Positions 10,773 to 20,236 of a DNA stretch of 64,000 nucleotides are shown here, one piece after another (position 1 is the stretch's first letter; every line of letters begins with the position of its first letter). The notes beneath the pieces were generated by a model that saw only the letters and a program-made list of their open reading frames with translations, was not told the origin of the DNA and ran no database searches. A program made the translations under genes and the position numbers. The stretch is from Kineococcus terrestris. Lineage in GTDB: Bacteria; Actinomycetota; Actinomycetes; Actinomycetales; Kineococcaceae. The stretch is from the NCBI RefSeq assembly GCF_041020765.1, contig NZ_JBEUEJ010000018.1; one strand, given 5' to 3'.

Positions 10773-12053
10773 TCACCCCGCGACGTCCCGCGCCGCGACC
10801 TCGGCGGCCAGCGGGACGGCCAGGTCGCCGCGGCCGGCGACCTCCGTGCGGACGCAGCCCAGCCACCCCGCCAGGTCCGCCAGCTCCGCGGCCAGCGCCG
10901 CGGCGACCTCCCCCGGGGCCGGTGCGGCCGGGCGCGCGCCCCGCCCCGGCGGTGCGGGCGGCTCCGCCCACGCCGCCAGGACCCGCAGCACCGGGCCGCC
11001 CGGCGCGGCGCGGTCGTTCTTCAGGTCCACGCGGGCCGCGACGCGCTCGCCCAGCAGGAACGGCGTGACGTAGTAGCCGTGGACCCGCAGGTGCGCGGGA
11101 ACGTAGAACTCCAGGCGCACCCGGGCCCCCAGCAGCTCCTCGGTGCGCTCGCGGTGCCACACCAGCGGGTCGAAGGGGGTCAGCAGCGCCCGCGCGGCCA
11201 CCCGCGGGGCCACCGCCGCGTGCCAGCGGTAGGCCGGGCGCCGCTGCGCCGAGGCCCAGCCGCGCACCCGGACCGGCACCAGCTCACCGGCCTCGACCAG
11301 CTCGGCGACCGCCCGCCGCGACTGCTCCGGGCGCAGCCGGAAGTAGTCGCGCAGCGTGGGCTCGGTCGCCACCCCGGTGGCGCGCGCGGCGGTGCGCACC
11401 AGCTCGCGCACCGCCTCGGCCGGGTCCGGGTCCGGGGCGGCCAGGACCTGCGGCGGCAGCACCCGCTCGGGCAGGTCGTAGCGGCGCTCGAACTGCGCGG
11501 TGCGGCCCGCCGAGGTCAGCCGGCCGGCGAAGAACAGGTGCTCGCAGGCCCGCTTGACCGCGCTCCAGTTCCAGCCCCAGTGCTCGCCCGGGCGTCCCGC
11601 TCCCGGTGCCAGCGCCGCCTCCAGCTCGCGGGCGGTGCAGGGGCCGCGGGCGGCGACGTGGGCGACGACCTCCTCCAGCAGCCGCGGCTGCTCGACGGCG
11701 ACGCTGCGCACGCTGCCCCACGCGTCCTGGTCCGCGCGCGCCATCCGCCAGCGCAGCAGCCGGTGGGTGGCCGGGCTGACGTAGGAGGCCTCGTGCGCCC
11801 AGTACTCCACCAGGGCCCGCGGGCGGCGGTGCGCGGCGGCGTCCACCGCGGCCACCGGGTAGGGGCCCAGCCGGCTGAAGAAGGGCAGGTAGTGGCTGCG
11901 GCACAGCACGTTGACGCTGTCGATCTGCACGACGCCCAGGCGCTCGACGACCCGGCGCACGTGCGCCGGGCCCGGGCGGGCCGGGCGGCGACGGCTGAAG
12001 CCCTGCGCCGCCAGCGCGGCCCGGCGCGCCTCGGTGGCGGTGACCTCCTCCAC
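10773..12053 (-). CDS. YcaQ/AlkX-like DNA glycosylase (winged-helix, HTH_42 family)
   Basis: A 426-residue protein of the family that includes Escherichia coli YcaQ, which unhooks DNA interstrand cross-links. The N-terminal helix-turn-helix region contains VVQIDSVNVL. Its QID is the Gln-X-Asp motif known as the catalytic signature of this family. LCRSHYLPFFSRLG and YWAHEASYVSP are further family blocks. The central and C-terminal winged-helix parts include FDPLVWHRERTEELLG and VHGYYVTPFLLGE, also typical. The length fits. It lies between the response regulator and the GGDEF/EAL gene on the same strand, but the gap to the regulator is only 11 bases and may simply reflect gene packing. Confidence 0.85.
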   Translation of the reverse strand: MEEVTATEARRAALAAQGFSRRRPARPGPAHVRRVVERLGVVQIDSVNVLCRSHYLPFFSRLGPYPVAAVDAAAHRRPRALVEYWAHEASYVSPATHRLLRWRMARADQDAWGSVRSVAVEQPRLLEEVVAHVAARGPCTARELEAALAPGAGRPGEHWGWNWSAVKRACEHLFFAGRLTSAGRTAQFERRYDLPERVLPPQVLAAPDPDPAEAVRELVRTAARATGVATEPTLRDYFRLRPEQSRRAVAELVEAGELVPVRVRGWASAQRRPAYRWHAAVAPRVAARALLTPFDPLVWHRERTEELLGARVRLEFYVPAHLRVHGYYVTPFLLGERVAARVDLKNDRAAPGGPVLRVLAAWAEPPAPPGRGARPAAPAPGEVAAALAAELADLAGWLGCVRTEVAGRGDLAVPLAAEVAARDVAG

Positions 12054-12064
12054 GGGCGCGGCCG

Positions 12065-12760
12065 TCAGGACAGCTCGACGATCTTCTCGCGCACGGCGTA
12101 CACGACGGCCTCCATGCGCGAGTGCAGCTGCAGCTTCTCCAGGAGGTTGCGCACGTGGTTCTTCACGGTGTTCTCGCTGATGCCGAGCTGGCCGGCGATC
12201 TCCCGGTTGGCCATCCCGCGGGCCAGCAGCCGCAGCACGTCCAGCTCGCGCGGGCTCAGCCGCGGCGCCCCGGCCGCGCCCAGCACGCGCTCCTCGTCGC
12301 GGCGGCGCATCGCGGCGAACTCCCCCAGCAGCAGACCCGCCATCCGCGGGGTGATGAGGGACTCCCCGGCCACGACGGCGCGCACCGCGTCAGCCACCTC
12401 CTCGGCGGGCACGTCCTTGAGCAGGTAGCCGCTGGCGCCGGCGCGCACGGCGCCGAACAGGTCGTCCTCCTCCTCCGAGGAGGTGAGGATCAGGATGCGC
12501 GTCGAGGGGGCGGCGGCCTTGATGTCGGCGCAGGCGTCGATGCCGCCGCGGCGGGGCATCCGCACGTCCATCAGCACGACGTCCGGGAGCAGCTCCTCCA
12601 CGCGGGCCAGGGCCTCCCGCCCGTCACCGGCCTCGCCGACGACCTCGATGTCGTCCTCGGTGGACAGGACCATCTGCAGACCGCGCCGGTACAGGGAGTG
12701 GTCGTCGACGACGACGACGCGCACGGGGGCGGTCGCAGCGCCCGGCAGCTGGCTCGTCAC
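12065..12760 (-). CDS. NarL/FixJ-type response regulator, orphan
   Basis: A 231-residue protein from GTG 12760. It has a receiver domain with VVVDDHSLYRRGLQMVL, the phospho-acceptor aspartate in LPDVVLMDVRMP and the conserved lysine in GYLLKDVPAEE. The C-terminal LuxR-type DNA-binding domain reads LSPRELDVLRLLARGMANRE and ENTVKNHVRNLLEKL. No histidine kinase gene is adjacent, so its partner is elsewhere or it acts without one. A strong hairpin separates it from hpf, so it has its own promoter in 12761-12883. Its position between hpf and the YcaQ-like gene is a feature of several actinobacterial genomes. The target genes are unknown. Confidence 0.88.
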   Translation of the reverse strand: MTSQLPGAATAPVRVVVVDDHSLYRRGLQMVLSTEDDIEVVGEAGDGREALARVEELLPDVVLMDVRMPRRGGIDACADIKAAAPSTRILILTSSEEEDDLFGAVRAGASGYLLKDVPAEEVADAVRAVVAGESLITPRMAGLLLGEFAAMRRRDEERVLGAAGAPRLSPRELDVLRLLARGMANREIAGQLGISENTVKNHVRNLLEKLQLHSRMEAVVYAVREKIVELS

Positions 12761-12883
12761 GGGTCCCCCTCGTCCGGTACCGCCCGGCGGCCGCGGCCGG
12801 GGTCGCCGATCATGGCACGACGGGCGGGGAGCGCCAGTCGACCGCGCTGGCCGTCGGGCCGCTGGAGCGTCCCGCCGGCGGTG

Positions 12884-12919
12884 GTGCGGGCCGCGCCCCG
12901 CGGGGGGCGCGGCCCGCAC
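12884..12919 (-). terminator. strong terminator hairpin after hpf
   Basis: Perfect 16-base arms, GTGCGGGCCGCGCCCC at 12884-12899 and its complement at 12904-12919, enclose a four-base loop. The hairpin starts 19 bases after the hpf stop on the minus strand and before the response-regulator start. It therefore probably ends the hpf transcript. Confidence 0.8.
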
Positions 12920-12937
12920 CGGCCGGTCAGCGCCCGC

Positions 12938-13726
12938 TCAGCGCAGGCCCGCCGCCACGACGGCGTCCAGGCCCGCGCGCTGGTCCGCCGCGCCGTCCAG
13001 CCCAGCCGCCTCCTGCGCGCCGGCGTCCCCGGCGTCCTCCACGTCCAGGTGGATGACGCCGTAGTCCCACCCGCGGCGCCGGTACACCACGCTCGGGCTG
13101 CCCGTGGCGGCGTCGACGAACAGGTAGAAGTCGTGGCCCACGAGCTCCATCTCGTACAGGGCCTGGTCCAGGGTCATCGGCGTGGCGCGGTGCCGCTTCT
13201 CGCGGATCACCACGGGCGAGCCGCCCTCGGCGTCCAGCGCGGCGCCGTCGTCACCGGTGGCGACGACGTCCCCGCCCGCGGCGGGGGACGCCACGGCCTC
13301 GTCGTCGTCCGCGCGGACCTGCTCGGCCAGCGGGCGGGAGGGGTCCAGCGCGGGGGCCAGGGCCTCGTCGGTGAGCCCGGCGGGGGCGGCGGTGCGCACG
13401 GAGGTCATCCCCCGGCGGCCGTGGTGGACCTTGCGCCGGTCCCGAGAGCGGCGCAGGCGCTCCAGCAGCTTCGTGGTCGCGAGGTCCAGGGCGGCGTACG
13501 GGTCGTCCGCGCACGCCTCGGCGCGCACCACGGGACCCTTGTCGCGCACGGTGATCTCCACGCGCTCGCAGCTGCTCGCCTGCCGGCGGTTCTTCTCGTG
13601 CGACACCTCCACGTCAACCCGCTGCGCGCGCGGGGCGAACTGGCTGACCTTCTCCAGCTTGTCCTCGACGTGGCGGCGGAACCGCTCCTTGACGTCGGTG
13701 TGCCGACCGGTGACCACAACTTCCAC
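12938..13726 (-). CDS. hpf: ribosome hibernation promoting factor, long form
   Basis: A 262-residue long-form HPF that dimerises 70S ribosomes into inactive 100S particles. The N-terminal S30AE domain starts MEVVVTGRHTDVKERFRRHV and continues with VEITVRDKGPVVRAEACADD. A variable linker of about 80 residues follows. The C-terminal dimerisation domain contains TPMTLDQALYEMELVGHDFY and LFVDAATGSPSVVYRRR. The gene stands between comF and the response regulator with 200 bases of upstream sequence for its own promoter and a strong terminator behind it. The linkage to comF and secA is conserved in actinobacteria. Confidence 0.95.
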   Translation of the reverse strand: MEVVVTGRHTDVKERFRRHVEDKLEKVSQFAPRAQRVDVEVSHEKNRRQASSCERVEITVRDKGPVVRAEACADDPYAALDLATTKLLERLRRSRDRRKVHHGRRGMTSVRTAAPAGLTDEALAPALDPSRPLAEQVRADDDEAVASPAAGGDVVATGDDGAALDAEGGSPVVIREKRHRATPMTLDQALYEMELVGHDFYLFVDAATGSPSVVYRRRGWDYGVIHLDVEDAGDAGAQEAAGLDGAADQRAGLDAVVAAGLR

Positions 13727-13927
13727 GGGATGCCTCCCTCTTGCGGGTTTCCGGCGGGCGCGGCGTGGGTGCCGGCCCGCCTCGGACCGTCACCTCGCGC
13801 CGCGCACCACCCCCGGACGGGGAGCGCGCGCGACAGGCGGCCTGGAGCGCCCGGGAGGCGTCCCGCGGGCCGTCCCGACACCGGGACCCCCGCCGCGCCC
13901 GCCGAACTCGGCTGCCATGCACCAACG

Positions 13928-14725
13928 CTAGACCAGGTGGCCCCCGCCTGCGACGAGGCGGCGCGTCGCCGACCCTCCCGGAGCGGAGCTCGGGCGCTGG
14001 GACGGGCGCCCGGACGGGTGGACGGCGGCGGTCAGGCACACCACGGCCCGCACGTCGGCGCCGCCGCGGCGCAGCGCCCGCACCGCCTCGCCGGCCGTGG
14101 CGCCCGTGGTCACGACGTCGTCGACCACGACGCAGGCGCCCGCGGGGGCCGCGCCCACGAGCCGGAAGGCGCCCTCGACGTTGCGGCGCCGGCCCGCGGC
14201 GCCCAGCCGCGTCTGGTCGGCCACGCGGCGGTGCACGACCAGCGCGCGGGCCACCGCGGCCGGGTGCCCGCGCGCGCGCCGCGAGCGCGCCGCCCGGGCC
14301 GCCAGGTCAGCCACCAGGTCGCCGCCCCGGGCGCGGCGGCTGGCCCGCCGGGCGGGCACGGGCACGAGGACGACGGGCCCGTCGTCCACGGACCCCTCCC
14401 GCACCGCGCCGGCCAGGGCGGCGGCCAGCAGGTGCCCGGCGGCGGGCCGCAGCTCGGCGCGGGCGCCCTCCTTGACCGCCAGCAGCAGGGCGCGGGCCGC
14501 GCCGGCGTGCTCGTCCGCCGCGTGCACGGGCGTGCCGTCGGGCAGCCGGGCGGCCGCACCGGCCGCCCACCGGCCCGTGGCCGCCGCGCACGAGCCGCAC
14601 CAGGGGGTCCCGGGACGGGCGCAGCCGGCGCAGGAGGCGGACCACACGAGGTCGGCGGCGGCCGCGGCGGCGCGGCCCAGCGGCCGCAGGACGGCGAGCG
14701 GACCGGTCGGGGTGGAGGGGTGCAC
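13928..14725 (-). CDS. comF: ComF-family phosphoribosyltransferase-like protein
   Basis: A 265-residue protein from GTG 14725. The N-terminus carries a four-cysteine zinc-binding pattern (CAGCARPGTPWCGSC). The C-terminal part is a type I phosphoribosyltransferase fold with the PRPP loop CVVVDDVVTTGATAGEAV. LVPVPARRASRRARGGDLV and VADQTRLGAAGRRRNVEGAF are typical ComF blocks. In transformable bacteria ComF helps import single-stranded DNA; its role in most actinobacteria is unclear. It lies downstream of lpqB with a gap of about 110 bases, matching the gene order in mycobacteria. Confidence 0.9.
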   Translation of the reverse strand: MHPSTPTGPLAVLRPLGRAAAAAADLVWSASCAGCARPGTPWCGSCAAATGRWAAGAAARLPDGTPVHAADEHAGAARALLLAVKEGARAELRPAAGHLLAAALAGAVREGSVDDGPVVLVPVPARRASRRARGGDLVADLAARAARSRRARGHPAAVARALVVHRRVADQTRLGAAGRRRNVEGAFRLVGAAPAGACVVVDDVVTTGATAGEAVRALRRGGADVRAVVCLTAAVHPSGRPSQRPSSAPGGSATRRLVAGGGHLV

Positions 14726-14838
14726 CCGGGCAGCGTGCCGCCGCCGGGGCCGCGCCGGGCGCGCCGTCCACCGCCCGGCGCGGCCCGGGCGGTGGCACCG
14801 CCCTGTGGACCCCTCGGCGCGGTGACCCGTCCTGGGCC

Positions 14839-16590
14839 TCAGCCCGGGTAGGCCGGGTCGCGCCCCTGCGCGAAGACCAGCCACTCCGCCCCGCTGCGCG
14901 CCAGCAGCCGGCCGTCGGCGGTGGCCACGACGACGTCGCGCTCGCTCGTGCCGGCCGCCACGGACACCGCCCCCGGGACCGCCGGCAGCGCCTGCCAGGG
15001 GCCGGAGACCCCGCTGAGCACCGGCACCGGGTCCGGCTCGGAGGCCAGGCGCACCAGGAGGACGACCTGGTCGTCCACCGGCCACGACACGTCCAGGACC
15101 TCCTCGGCCCCCGGCACCAGCGGCGCGGAGCCGTCGCCCACCCGCAGCGGGCGCCCGTCGCGGTCGCGGACCAGCCCGTGCACCCGCACCTGCTGCGAGC
15201 CGTCGGGGGCGCGCACCACCACCAGCGCCCGCGCCCCGTCGCGCGAGACCCGCCAGCGCTGCACCACCCCGCCCATCCCGGCGGCGGGCAGCTGCACGCG
15301 CACCGGCGGCTCGTCGGGCGCGTCCACCGCGACGACCACCGGCTCGGCGTCCTCCTCGGCGGGCACCGTCCACACCCACCCCGAGCGGTCCACCGACGGC
15401 GGGCTCAGCGGCACCGCCGAGCGGTGCACGACGCGCAGCGGACCGCCCGGGCGCTGCACGGCCAGCTCCCGCTCGCCGTCCAGCAGCACCGCGTACGCCT
15501 CCCCGTCCGGGGACACCGCCGGGTGGGCGGCGTCCTCGGCGGACGACAGCCCCGGGCCCGTGCCGGGCACCGCGCGCACCGACGTGCCGTCCCAGCGCGA
15601 GAGCCCGCCCGGCCCCAGCAGGACCGGGCGCGCGTCGGGCGCGCCGTCGGCGACCACCGGCCCGGTCCCGTCCCCGGGCGCGCCGCGCGAGAGCTCGGCG
15701 CCGTCCACGACGACGCGCACCCGCCCCACCGACGGCAAGCGGGTCAGGCTGGCCCGCAGCTGCGCCAGCAGCAGCGTGCGCCGCTCGGGGTCCGCCTCCA
15801 GCACCGCGCTGGTCAGCTCCACCGTCGCGGTGCCCGCCTCCACCGGCACGGTGCCCACCCGCAGCGCCGTGCCCTCCGGCGCGCCGCTGCGCACCGCCGG
15901 CGCCAGCCACGGCGACGGGCCGGCCAGCAGCTCGGCGACGATCCGCGTGGGGGTCGTGGAGTCGTAGGGGAACCAGCGCACGTCCCCCACCAGCTGCCGC
16001 CCGTCGGCGGTGGCGAAGTAGACGGGGAAGGGGCGCAGGGAGCGGGAGGCGTCCACGCGGGTCAGGACCAGGCCGTCGGGCAGCTCGTCGATGCGCCACT
16101 CCCCGTCGGCCTGCACCAGCCGGAAGGCCAGCGAGGCGCGCGTGCCGCCGGGCCGCTGCTCGTAGTGGCCGGCGGCGTCCACGACCGCCAGGACCTCCCC
16201 GGTGACCGCGACCTGCGCCGCCTCCGCGGCGTCCACGGGCGCCGGCGTCACGTCCGCGGCGTCGCGCAGCAGGGTCGTCCCGGCCGCCGGGCGCCACCGG
16301 CCCGCCGCGTCGCCGGTGAGGAAGGAGCGGGCCACCGCGAAGTCGTCCGCGGCCGCGCCGCCCGCCAGCAGGAAGCCGCGCACGACCTCCGCCGGCCCCG
16401 CGCCGACCCGCGGGCCGCGCGGGATGACCTGCAGCACCCCCGCGCGCGGGTCGTCCACCACGCGCGAGCCGCTGAGGACCGGCCCCGAGCGCGGCAGCCC
16501 GCCGCAGCCGCCCAGCACCAGGGCACCGGCGAGCGCGGCGGCCACGACCGCGGCGCGCGCCCCGCGCCCCCGCGCGCGTCGTCCCGTCAC
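14839..16590 (-). CDS. lpqB: lipoprotein LpqB
   Basis: A 583-residue exported lipoprotein from GTG 16590. The signal sequence ends in lipobox LGGC with the lipidated cysteine at residue 29. The N-terminal GerMN-like region includes VIPRGPRVGAGPAEVVRGF and WRIDELPDGLVLTRVDASRS. The C-terminal half has beta-propeller repeats such as PAVSPDGEAYAVLLDGE and QRWRVSRDGARALVVVR. In mycobacteria LpqB acts with the MtrAB two-component system and modulates MtrA phosphorylation and cell-envelope behaviour. Its start overlaps the mtrB stop by four bases, confirming the mtrA-mtrB-lpqB operon. Confidence 0.93.
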   Translation of the reverse strand: MTGRRARGRGARAAVVAAALAGALVLGGCGGLPRSGPVLSGSRVVDDPRAGVLQVIPRGPRVGAGPAEVVRGFLLAGGAAADDFAVARSFLTGDAAGRWRPAAGTTLLRDAADVTPAPVDAAEAAQVAVTGEVLAVVDAAGHYEQRPGGTRASLAFRLVQADGEWRIDELPDGLVLTRVDASRSLRPFPVYFATADGRQLVGDVRWFPYDSTTPTRIVAELLAGPSPWLAPAVRSGAPEGTALRVGTVPVEAGTATVELTSAVLEADPERRTLLLAQLRASLTRLPSVGRVRVVVDGAELSRGAPGDGTGPVVADGAPDARPVLLGPGGLSRWDGTSVRAVPGTGPGLSSAEDAAHPAVSPDGEAYAVLLDGERELAVQRPGGPLRVVHRSAVPLSPPSVDRSGWVWTVPAEEDAEPVVVAVDAPDEPPVRVQLPAAGMGGVVQRWRVSRDGARALVVVRAPDGSQQVRVHGLVRDRDGRPLRVGDGSAPLVPGAEEVLDVSWPVDDQVVLLVRLASEPDPVPVLSGVSGPWQALPAVPGAVSVAAGTSERDVVVATADGRLLARSGAEWLVFAQGRDPAYPG

Positions 16591-18224
16591 GGCGCCCCGC
16601 TCCCGCCGCCCACCGCGGGCGGGACCACCGGCGCCGGCAGCGCCGCCACCGGCTCGCGCCAGCCCGCCGGCACCACCGGCAGCGGCGAGGCCCGCAGCGA
16701 GCGGCCCGCCTGGCGCGGCAGCGTCAGCACGAAGTGGCAGCCGCGGCCCGGCCGGCCCCACACCTCCAGCCACCCGCCGTGCAGCCGGGTGTCCTCCAGC
16801 GCGATCGCCAGTCCCAGCCCGCTGCCGCCGGTGGTGCGGGCGCGGGCCGGGTCGGCCCGCCAGAACCGGTCGAACACGCGCGGCAGCTGGGTCGGGTCCA
16901 GGCCCACCCCGTGGTCGCGCACGCCCACCGCCACGGCGTGCTCGTCGCACACCACGGTCACCTCGATGGGCCGCGCCTCCCCGTGCTCGACGGCGTTGCC
17001 GAGCAGGTTGCGCAGCACCCGCTCGATGCGCCGCGAGTCCACCTCCGCCGTGCACGGCGAGTGCGGCTCGCTGACCCGGACCTCGCTGCCGCGGCGCTCG
17101 GCCAGCTGCGCGGTGAAGTCCACGACGCGGTGCACGATCGCCCGCACGTCCTGCGGGTCGGCCTCCAGCGCGGCCGCGCCGGCGTCGAAGCGGCTGATCT
17201 CCAGCAGGTCGCTCAGCAGGGTGTCGAAGCGCTCCAGCTGCGTCATCAGCAGCTCCGCCGAGCGCGCCACCGCCGGGTCGAAGTCGGCGCGGGCGTCGTG
17301 CAGCACCTCCCCGGCCATCCGGATCGTCGTCAGCGGCGTGCGCAGCTCGTGGCTGACGTCGGAGACGAAGCGCCGCTGCAGCCGCGAGAGCTCCTCCAGC
17401 TGCTCGATCTGCTCCTGCAGCCCGGCGGCCATCGCGTTGAACCCGCGCGCCAGGCGCGCCAGGTCGTCGCTGCCGCGCACCCGCATGCGCTCGTCCAGGT
17501 GCCCGGCGGCCAGCCGCTCGGCCGTGCCGGCGGCGTCGCGCACCGGCTGCACCACGGTGCGGGCCACCAGCCAGGCGACGGCGCCGACGAGGACCACCAG
17601 GGCCAGGCCGCCGCCGATGAAGGTGGCGCGGACCAGGCCGATGGTCGCCTGCTCGCTGGCCAGGGAGTAGACGAGGTAGAGCTCGTACTGCCCGGCGCGC
17701 GGCAGCGTCACCGTCGAGCCGACGACCAGCGAGGGGGCGCCGCTGCCGTCGCGCAGGTCGACCAGCTGCAGCTGCTGCACGTCGCTGCCCCGCACGGCCG
17801 CGCGCAGCTCGGCCGGGACGCTGTCGGCCGACAGGCCCGGGGAGGTCACGTCGCGCACCACCGGCTGCGTCACCGGGTCCGCGCCGCCCGCGGTCTGCGG
17901 GGTCCGCAGCAGCAGGACGCTGCGCACCCGGTCCGGCCCCGCGCCCTCCAGGGAGGACACGACGTCACCGGCCAGCTGCTCCAGCTCCGGGGTGGAGGTG
18001 GAGGTGGCGGCGTCGAACTGCGACTGCGCCGTCGCGGCGCTGCGGGCGGCGTCGGCGACCGCGACGCGCTGGCGGTCCTCCAGCAGCCCCTCGGCGATGC
18101 CGTCCAGCAGGAACGTGCCGACGCCGAGGACGACGACCATCCCCAGGGCGGTGGTCAGCGCCACCACGCGCGTCTGCAGCGAGGACCGCCACCGCGCGAG
18201 GGGGCGCAGCAGGACCCGGCGCAC
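16587..18224 (-). CDS. mtrB: sensor histidine kinase MtrB
   Basis: A 545-residue membrane kinase from GTG 18224. It has a first membrane segment near residues 15-40 (VVALTTALGMVVVLGVGTFLL), an extracytoplasmic sensor loop and a second segment (IGGGLALVVLVGAVAWLVA). A HAMP linker follows, then the phospho-acceptor histidine in DVSHELRTPLTTIRM near residue 291. The ATP-binding boxes are LLGNAVEHGE, DHGVGLDPTQLPRVFDRFWR and GGSGLGLAIALEDTRL. MtrB phosphorylates MtrA and governs cell division and wall homeostasis in actinobacteria. It begins two bases after the mtrA stop and ends in a four-base overlap with lpqB. Confidence 0.96.
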   Translation of the reverse strand: MRRVLLRPLARWRSSLQTRVVALTTALGMVVVLGVGTFLLDGIAEGLLEDRQRVAVADAARSAATAQSQFDAATSTSTPELEQLAGDVVSSLEGAGPDRVRSVLLLRTPQTAGGADPVTQPVVRDVTSPGLSADSVPAELRAAVRGSDVQQLQLVDLRDGSGAPSLVVGSTVTLPRAGQYELYLVYSLASEQATIGLVRATFIGGGLALVVLVGAVAWLVARTVVQPVRDAAGTAERLAAGHLDERMRVRGSDDLARLARGFNAMAAGLQEQIEQLEELSRLQRRFVSDVSHELRTPLTTIRMAGEVLHDARADFDPAVARSAELLMTQLERFDTLLSDLLEISRFDAGAAALEADPQDVRAIVHRVVDFTAQLAERRGSEVRVSEPHSPCTAEVDSRRIERVLRNLLGNAVEHGEARPIEVTVVCDEHAVAVGVRDHGVGLDPTQLPRVFDRFWRADPARARTTGGSGLGLAIALEDTRLHGGWLEVWGRPGRGCHFVLTLPRQAGRSLRASPLPVVPAGWREPVAALPAPVVPPAVGGGSGAP

Positions 18225-18226
18225 CG

Positions 18227-18904
18227 CTACAGGGGCCCGGCGCGGTACCCGACGCCGCGGACGGTGACCACGATCTCCGGGTGCTCCGGGTCGCGCTCGA
18301 TCTTCGAGCGCAGCCGCTGGACGTGGACGTTGACCAGCCGGGTGTCCGCGGCGTGCCGGTAGCCCCACACCTGCTCCAGCAGCAGCTCGCGGGAGAACGC
18401 CTGCCACGGCTTGCGCGCCAGCGTGACCAGCAGCTCGAACTCCAGCGGCGTCAGCGGCAGGCTGCGCCCGTCGCGGCGCACCGAGTGCCCGGCCACGTCG
18501 ACGACGAGGTCGCCGATGCGCAGCGTCTCCGGCGGCCGCTCGCCCGAGGCGCGCAGCCGGGCCCGCACGCGGGCGACGAGCTCCTTGGGCTTGAACGGCT
18601 TGACGACGTAGTCGTCGGCGCCGGCCTCCAGGCCGAGCACGACGTCGACGGTGTCGCTCTTGGCGGTGAGCATGACGATCGGCACGCCGGACTCGGCGCG
18701 GATCTGCCGGCACACCTCCATGCCGTCCGTGCCCGGGAGCATGAGGTCCAGCAGCACCACGTCCGGGCGCGCGGCGCGGAAGGCCGCGAGCGCCTCGTCG
18801 CCGTCGCTGCAGACGGTGGTCTCGAAGCCCTCGCCCTTGAGCACGATCTGCAGCATCTCGGCGAGCGCGGTGTCGTCGTCCACGACCAGCACACGGCCCT
18901 TCAT
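18227..18904 (-). CDS. mtrA: OmpR-type response regulator MtrA
   Basis: A 225-residue regulator starting MKGRVLVVDDDTALAEMLQI at ATG 18904. The phospho-acceptor aspartate lies in PDVVLLDLMLPGTDGMEVCR and the conserved lysine in DYVVKPFKPKELVAR. The winged-helix output domain shows LTPLEFELLVTLARKPWQAF and RLVNVHVQRLRSKIERDPEH. The sequence is very close to mycobacterial MtrA. As first gene of mtrA-mtrB-lpqB it should have its promoter in the 132-base gap shared with the divergent membrane-protein gene at 19037. Confidence 0.97.
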   Translation of the reverse strand: MKGRVLVVDDDTALAEMLQIVLKGEGFETTVCSDGDEALAAFRAARPDVVLLDLMLPGTDGMEVCRQIRAESGVPIVMLTAKSDTVDVVLGLEAGADDYVVKPFKPKELVARVRARLRASGERPPETLRIGDLVVDVAGHSVRRDGRSLPLTPLEFELLVTLARKPWQAFSRELLLEQVWGYRHAADTRLVNVHVQRLRSKIERDPEHPEIVVTVRGVGYRAGPL

Positions 18905-19036
18905 GCCCCCAGTCTGCCCCGCGGGCGCTCCGGCGCGGGGCAGCACGCGCCCACGGCCGCCGCGGGGGTGCCCTCTGGCACGATGACGGGGACCGCGGGC
19001 CGACGTCCGCGACCGCACCACGGGGGGACGCCGAGG

Positions 19037-20236
19037 ATGAGCCAGGGGCAGGAGCCGGGGGCACCCGGGCCCGGTGACGGCGGCGGGTGGCACAGCCCCG
19101 CCGAGCGCGGCGCGGGCGGCTGGCACGGCCCGGCCGACCCCCCGCCGCCCGGCCCGGCCCCGGTGGCGCCGGACGCCGCGGGCGGGAGGGCCGGGCAGGG
19201 CGCGCCGGGCGGCTGGGACGGCGGCGGGTGGCAGGCCCCGCCGGCACTGCCCGCCCCGCCGCGGCCGGGCATCGTGCCGCTGCGGCCGCTGGGCCTGGGC
19301 GAGATCTGGGACGGGGCGTTCCGCGCCTTCCGCCTCAACCCGCGCGCCATGGTGGGCCTGTCGGCGCTGGTGGTGGGCGTCACGACGGTCGTCATCGTCA
19401 TCGCGAACGTCGTGCTGACGCGCGACGTCGTCGGGCTGGCGTCGCAGCTGGAGACGGGCGCGGCGGGACCGGCGGAGGCGCTGGGCGCCCTGCAGCGCTC
19501 GGTGCCGCTGTTCCTGGTCTCCACGCTGCTGCAGGTGGTGGCGGTGCTGGTGCTCAACGGCATGCTGATCCTCGCCGTCAGCCGGGCCGTGCTGGGCCAG
19601 CGCACGGGGCTGGCGGAGCTGTGGCGGCTGACGCGGCCGCGGGTCCTCGCGCTGGTGGCCGTCTCGCTGCTGGTGACCGTCGCCGTGCTGGTGCTGGGCG
19701 CGCTGCTGCTGGCGCCGGGGATCGCGCTGCTGGCCACGGAGGTCTCCGTGGGCGCCGGGGCGCTGGCGCTGGTGGCCGGGCTGCTGGCCTGGCTGGTGCT
19801 GGGGGCGTTCGTCTACGTGCGCTGGGCGCTGGCCACGCCGGCGCTGCTGCTGGAGCGGCTGGGCGTGGGGGCCTCGCTGGGCCGCTCCTGGCGGCTGGTG
19901 CGCGGCAGCTGGTGGCGCGTCTTCGGGATCCTGGCGCTGACCAGCGTCGTGGCCACCGTCGTGGTGACGGCCGTGCAGGCGCCCTTCTCCCTGCTCAGCG
20001 GGGCCGCGACGTTCTTCAGCGCCCAGGAGGTCCCCGGCACGGCGGAGATCGTGCTGTCGCAGACGGTGACTGGGATCGGGACGCTGCTGGGCAGCGTCGT
20101 GGCCTACCCGTTCCTGGCGTCGGTGACGGCGCTGGTCTACGTCGACCTGCGGATGCGCCGCGAGGGCCTGGACGTGGAGCTGCACCGCGCGGCCGCGGCG
20201 GGGCCGGGCGGCGACGGGCGGGACCCCGCCGCGTGA
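19037..20236 (+). CDS. polytopic membrane protein, GPDPase membrane-domain-like
   Basis: A 399-residue protein from ATG 19037. A glycine/proline/tryptophan-rich cytoplasmic tail of about 75 residues leads to PGIVPLRPLGLGEIWDGAFR, the conserved entry of a family annotated by its resemblance to the membrane domain of glycerophosphodiester phosphodiesterase. About six hydrophobic segments follow, and no phosphodiesterase catalytic domain is present. It ends in a GTGA overlap with the DUF4129 gene. It is therefore the first gene of the DUF4129-DUF4350-MoxR-DUF58 operon, a common arrangement in actinobacteria. The biochemical role is unknown. Confidence 0.75.
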   Translation: MSQGQEPGAPGPGDGGGWHSPAERGAGGWHGPADPPPPGPAPVAPDAAGGRAGQGAPGGWDGGGWQAPPALPAPPRPGIVPLRPLGLGEIWDGAFRAFRLNPRAMVGLSALVVGVTTVVIVIANVVLTRDVVGLASQLETGAAGPAEALGALQRSVPLFLVSTLLQVVAVLVLNGMLILAVSRAVLGQRTGLAELWRLTRPRVLALVAVSLLVTVAVLVLGALLLAPGIALLATEVSVGAGALALVAGLLAWLVLGAFVYVRWALATPALLLERLGVGASLGRSWRLVRGSWWRVFGILALTSVVATVVVTAVQAPFSLLSGAATFFSAQEVPGTAEIVLSQTVTGIGTLLGSVVAYPFLASVTALVYVDLRMRREGLDVELHRAAAAGPGGDGRDPAA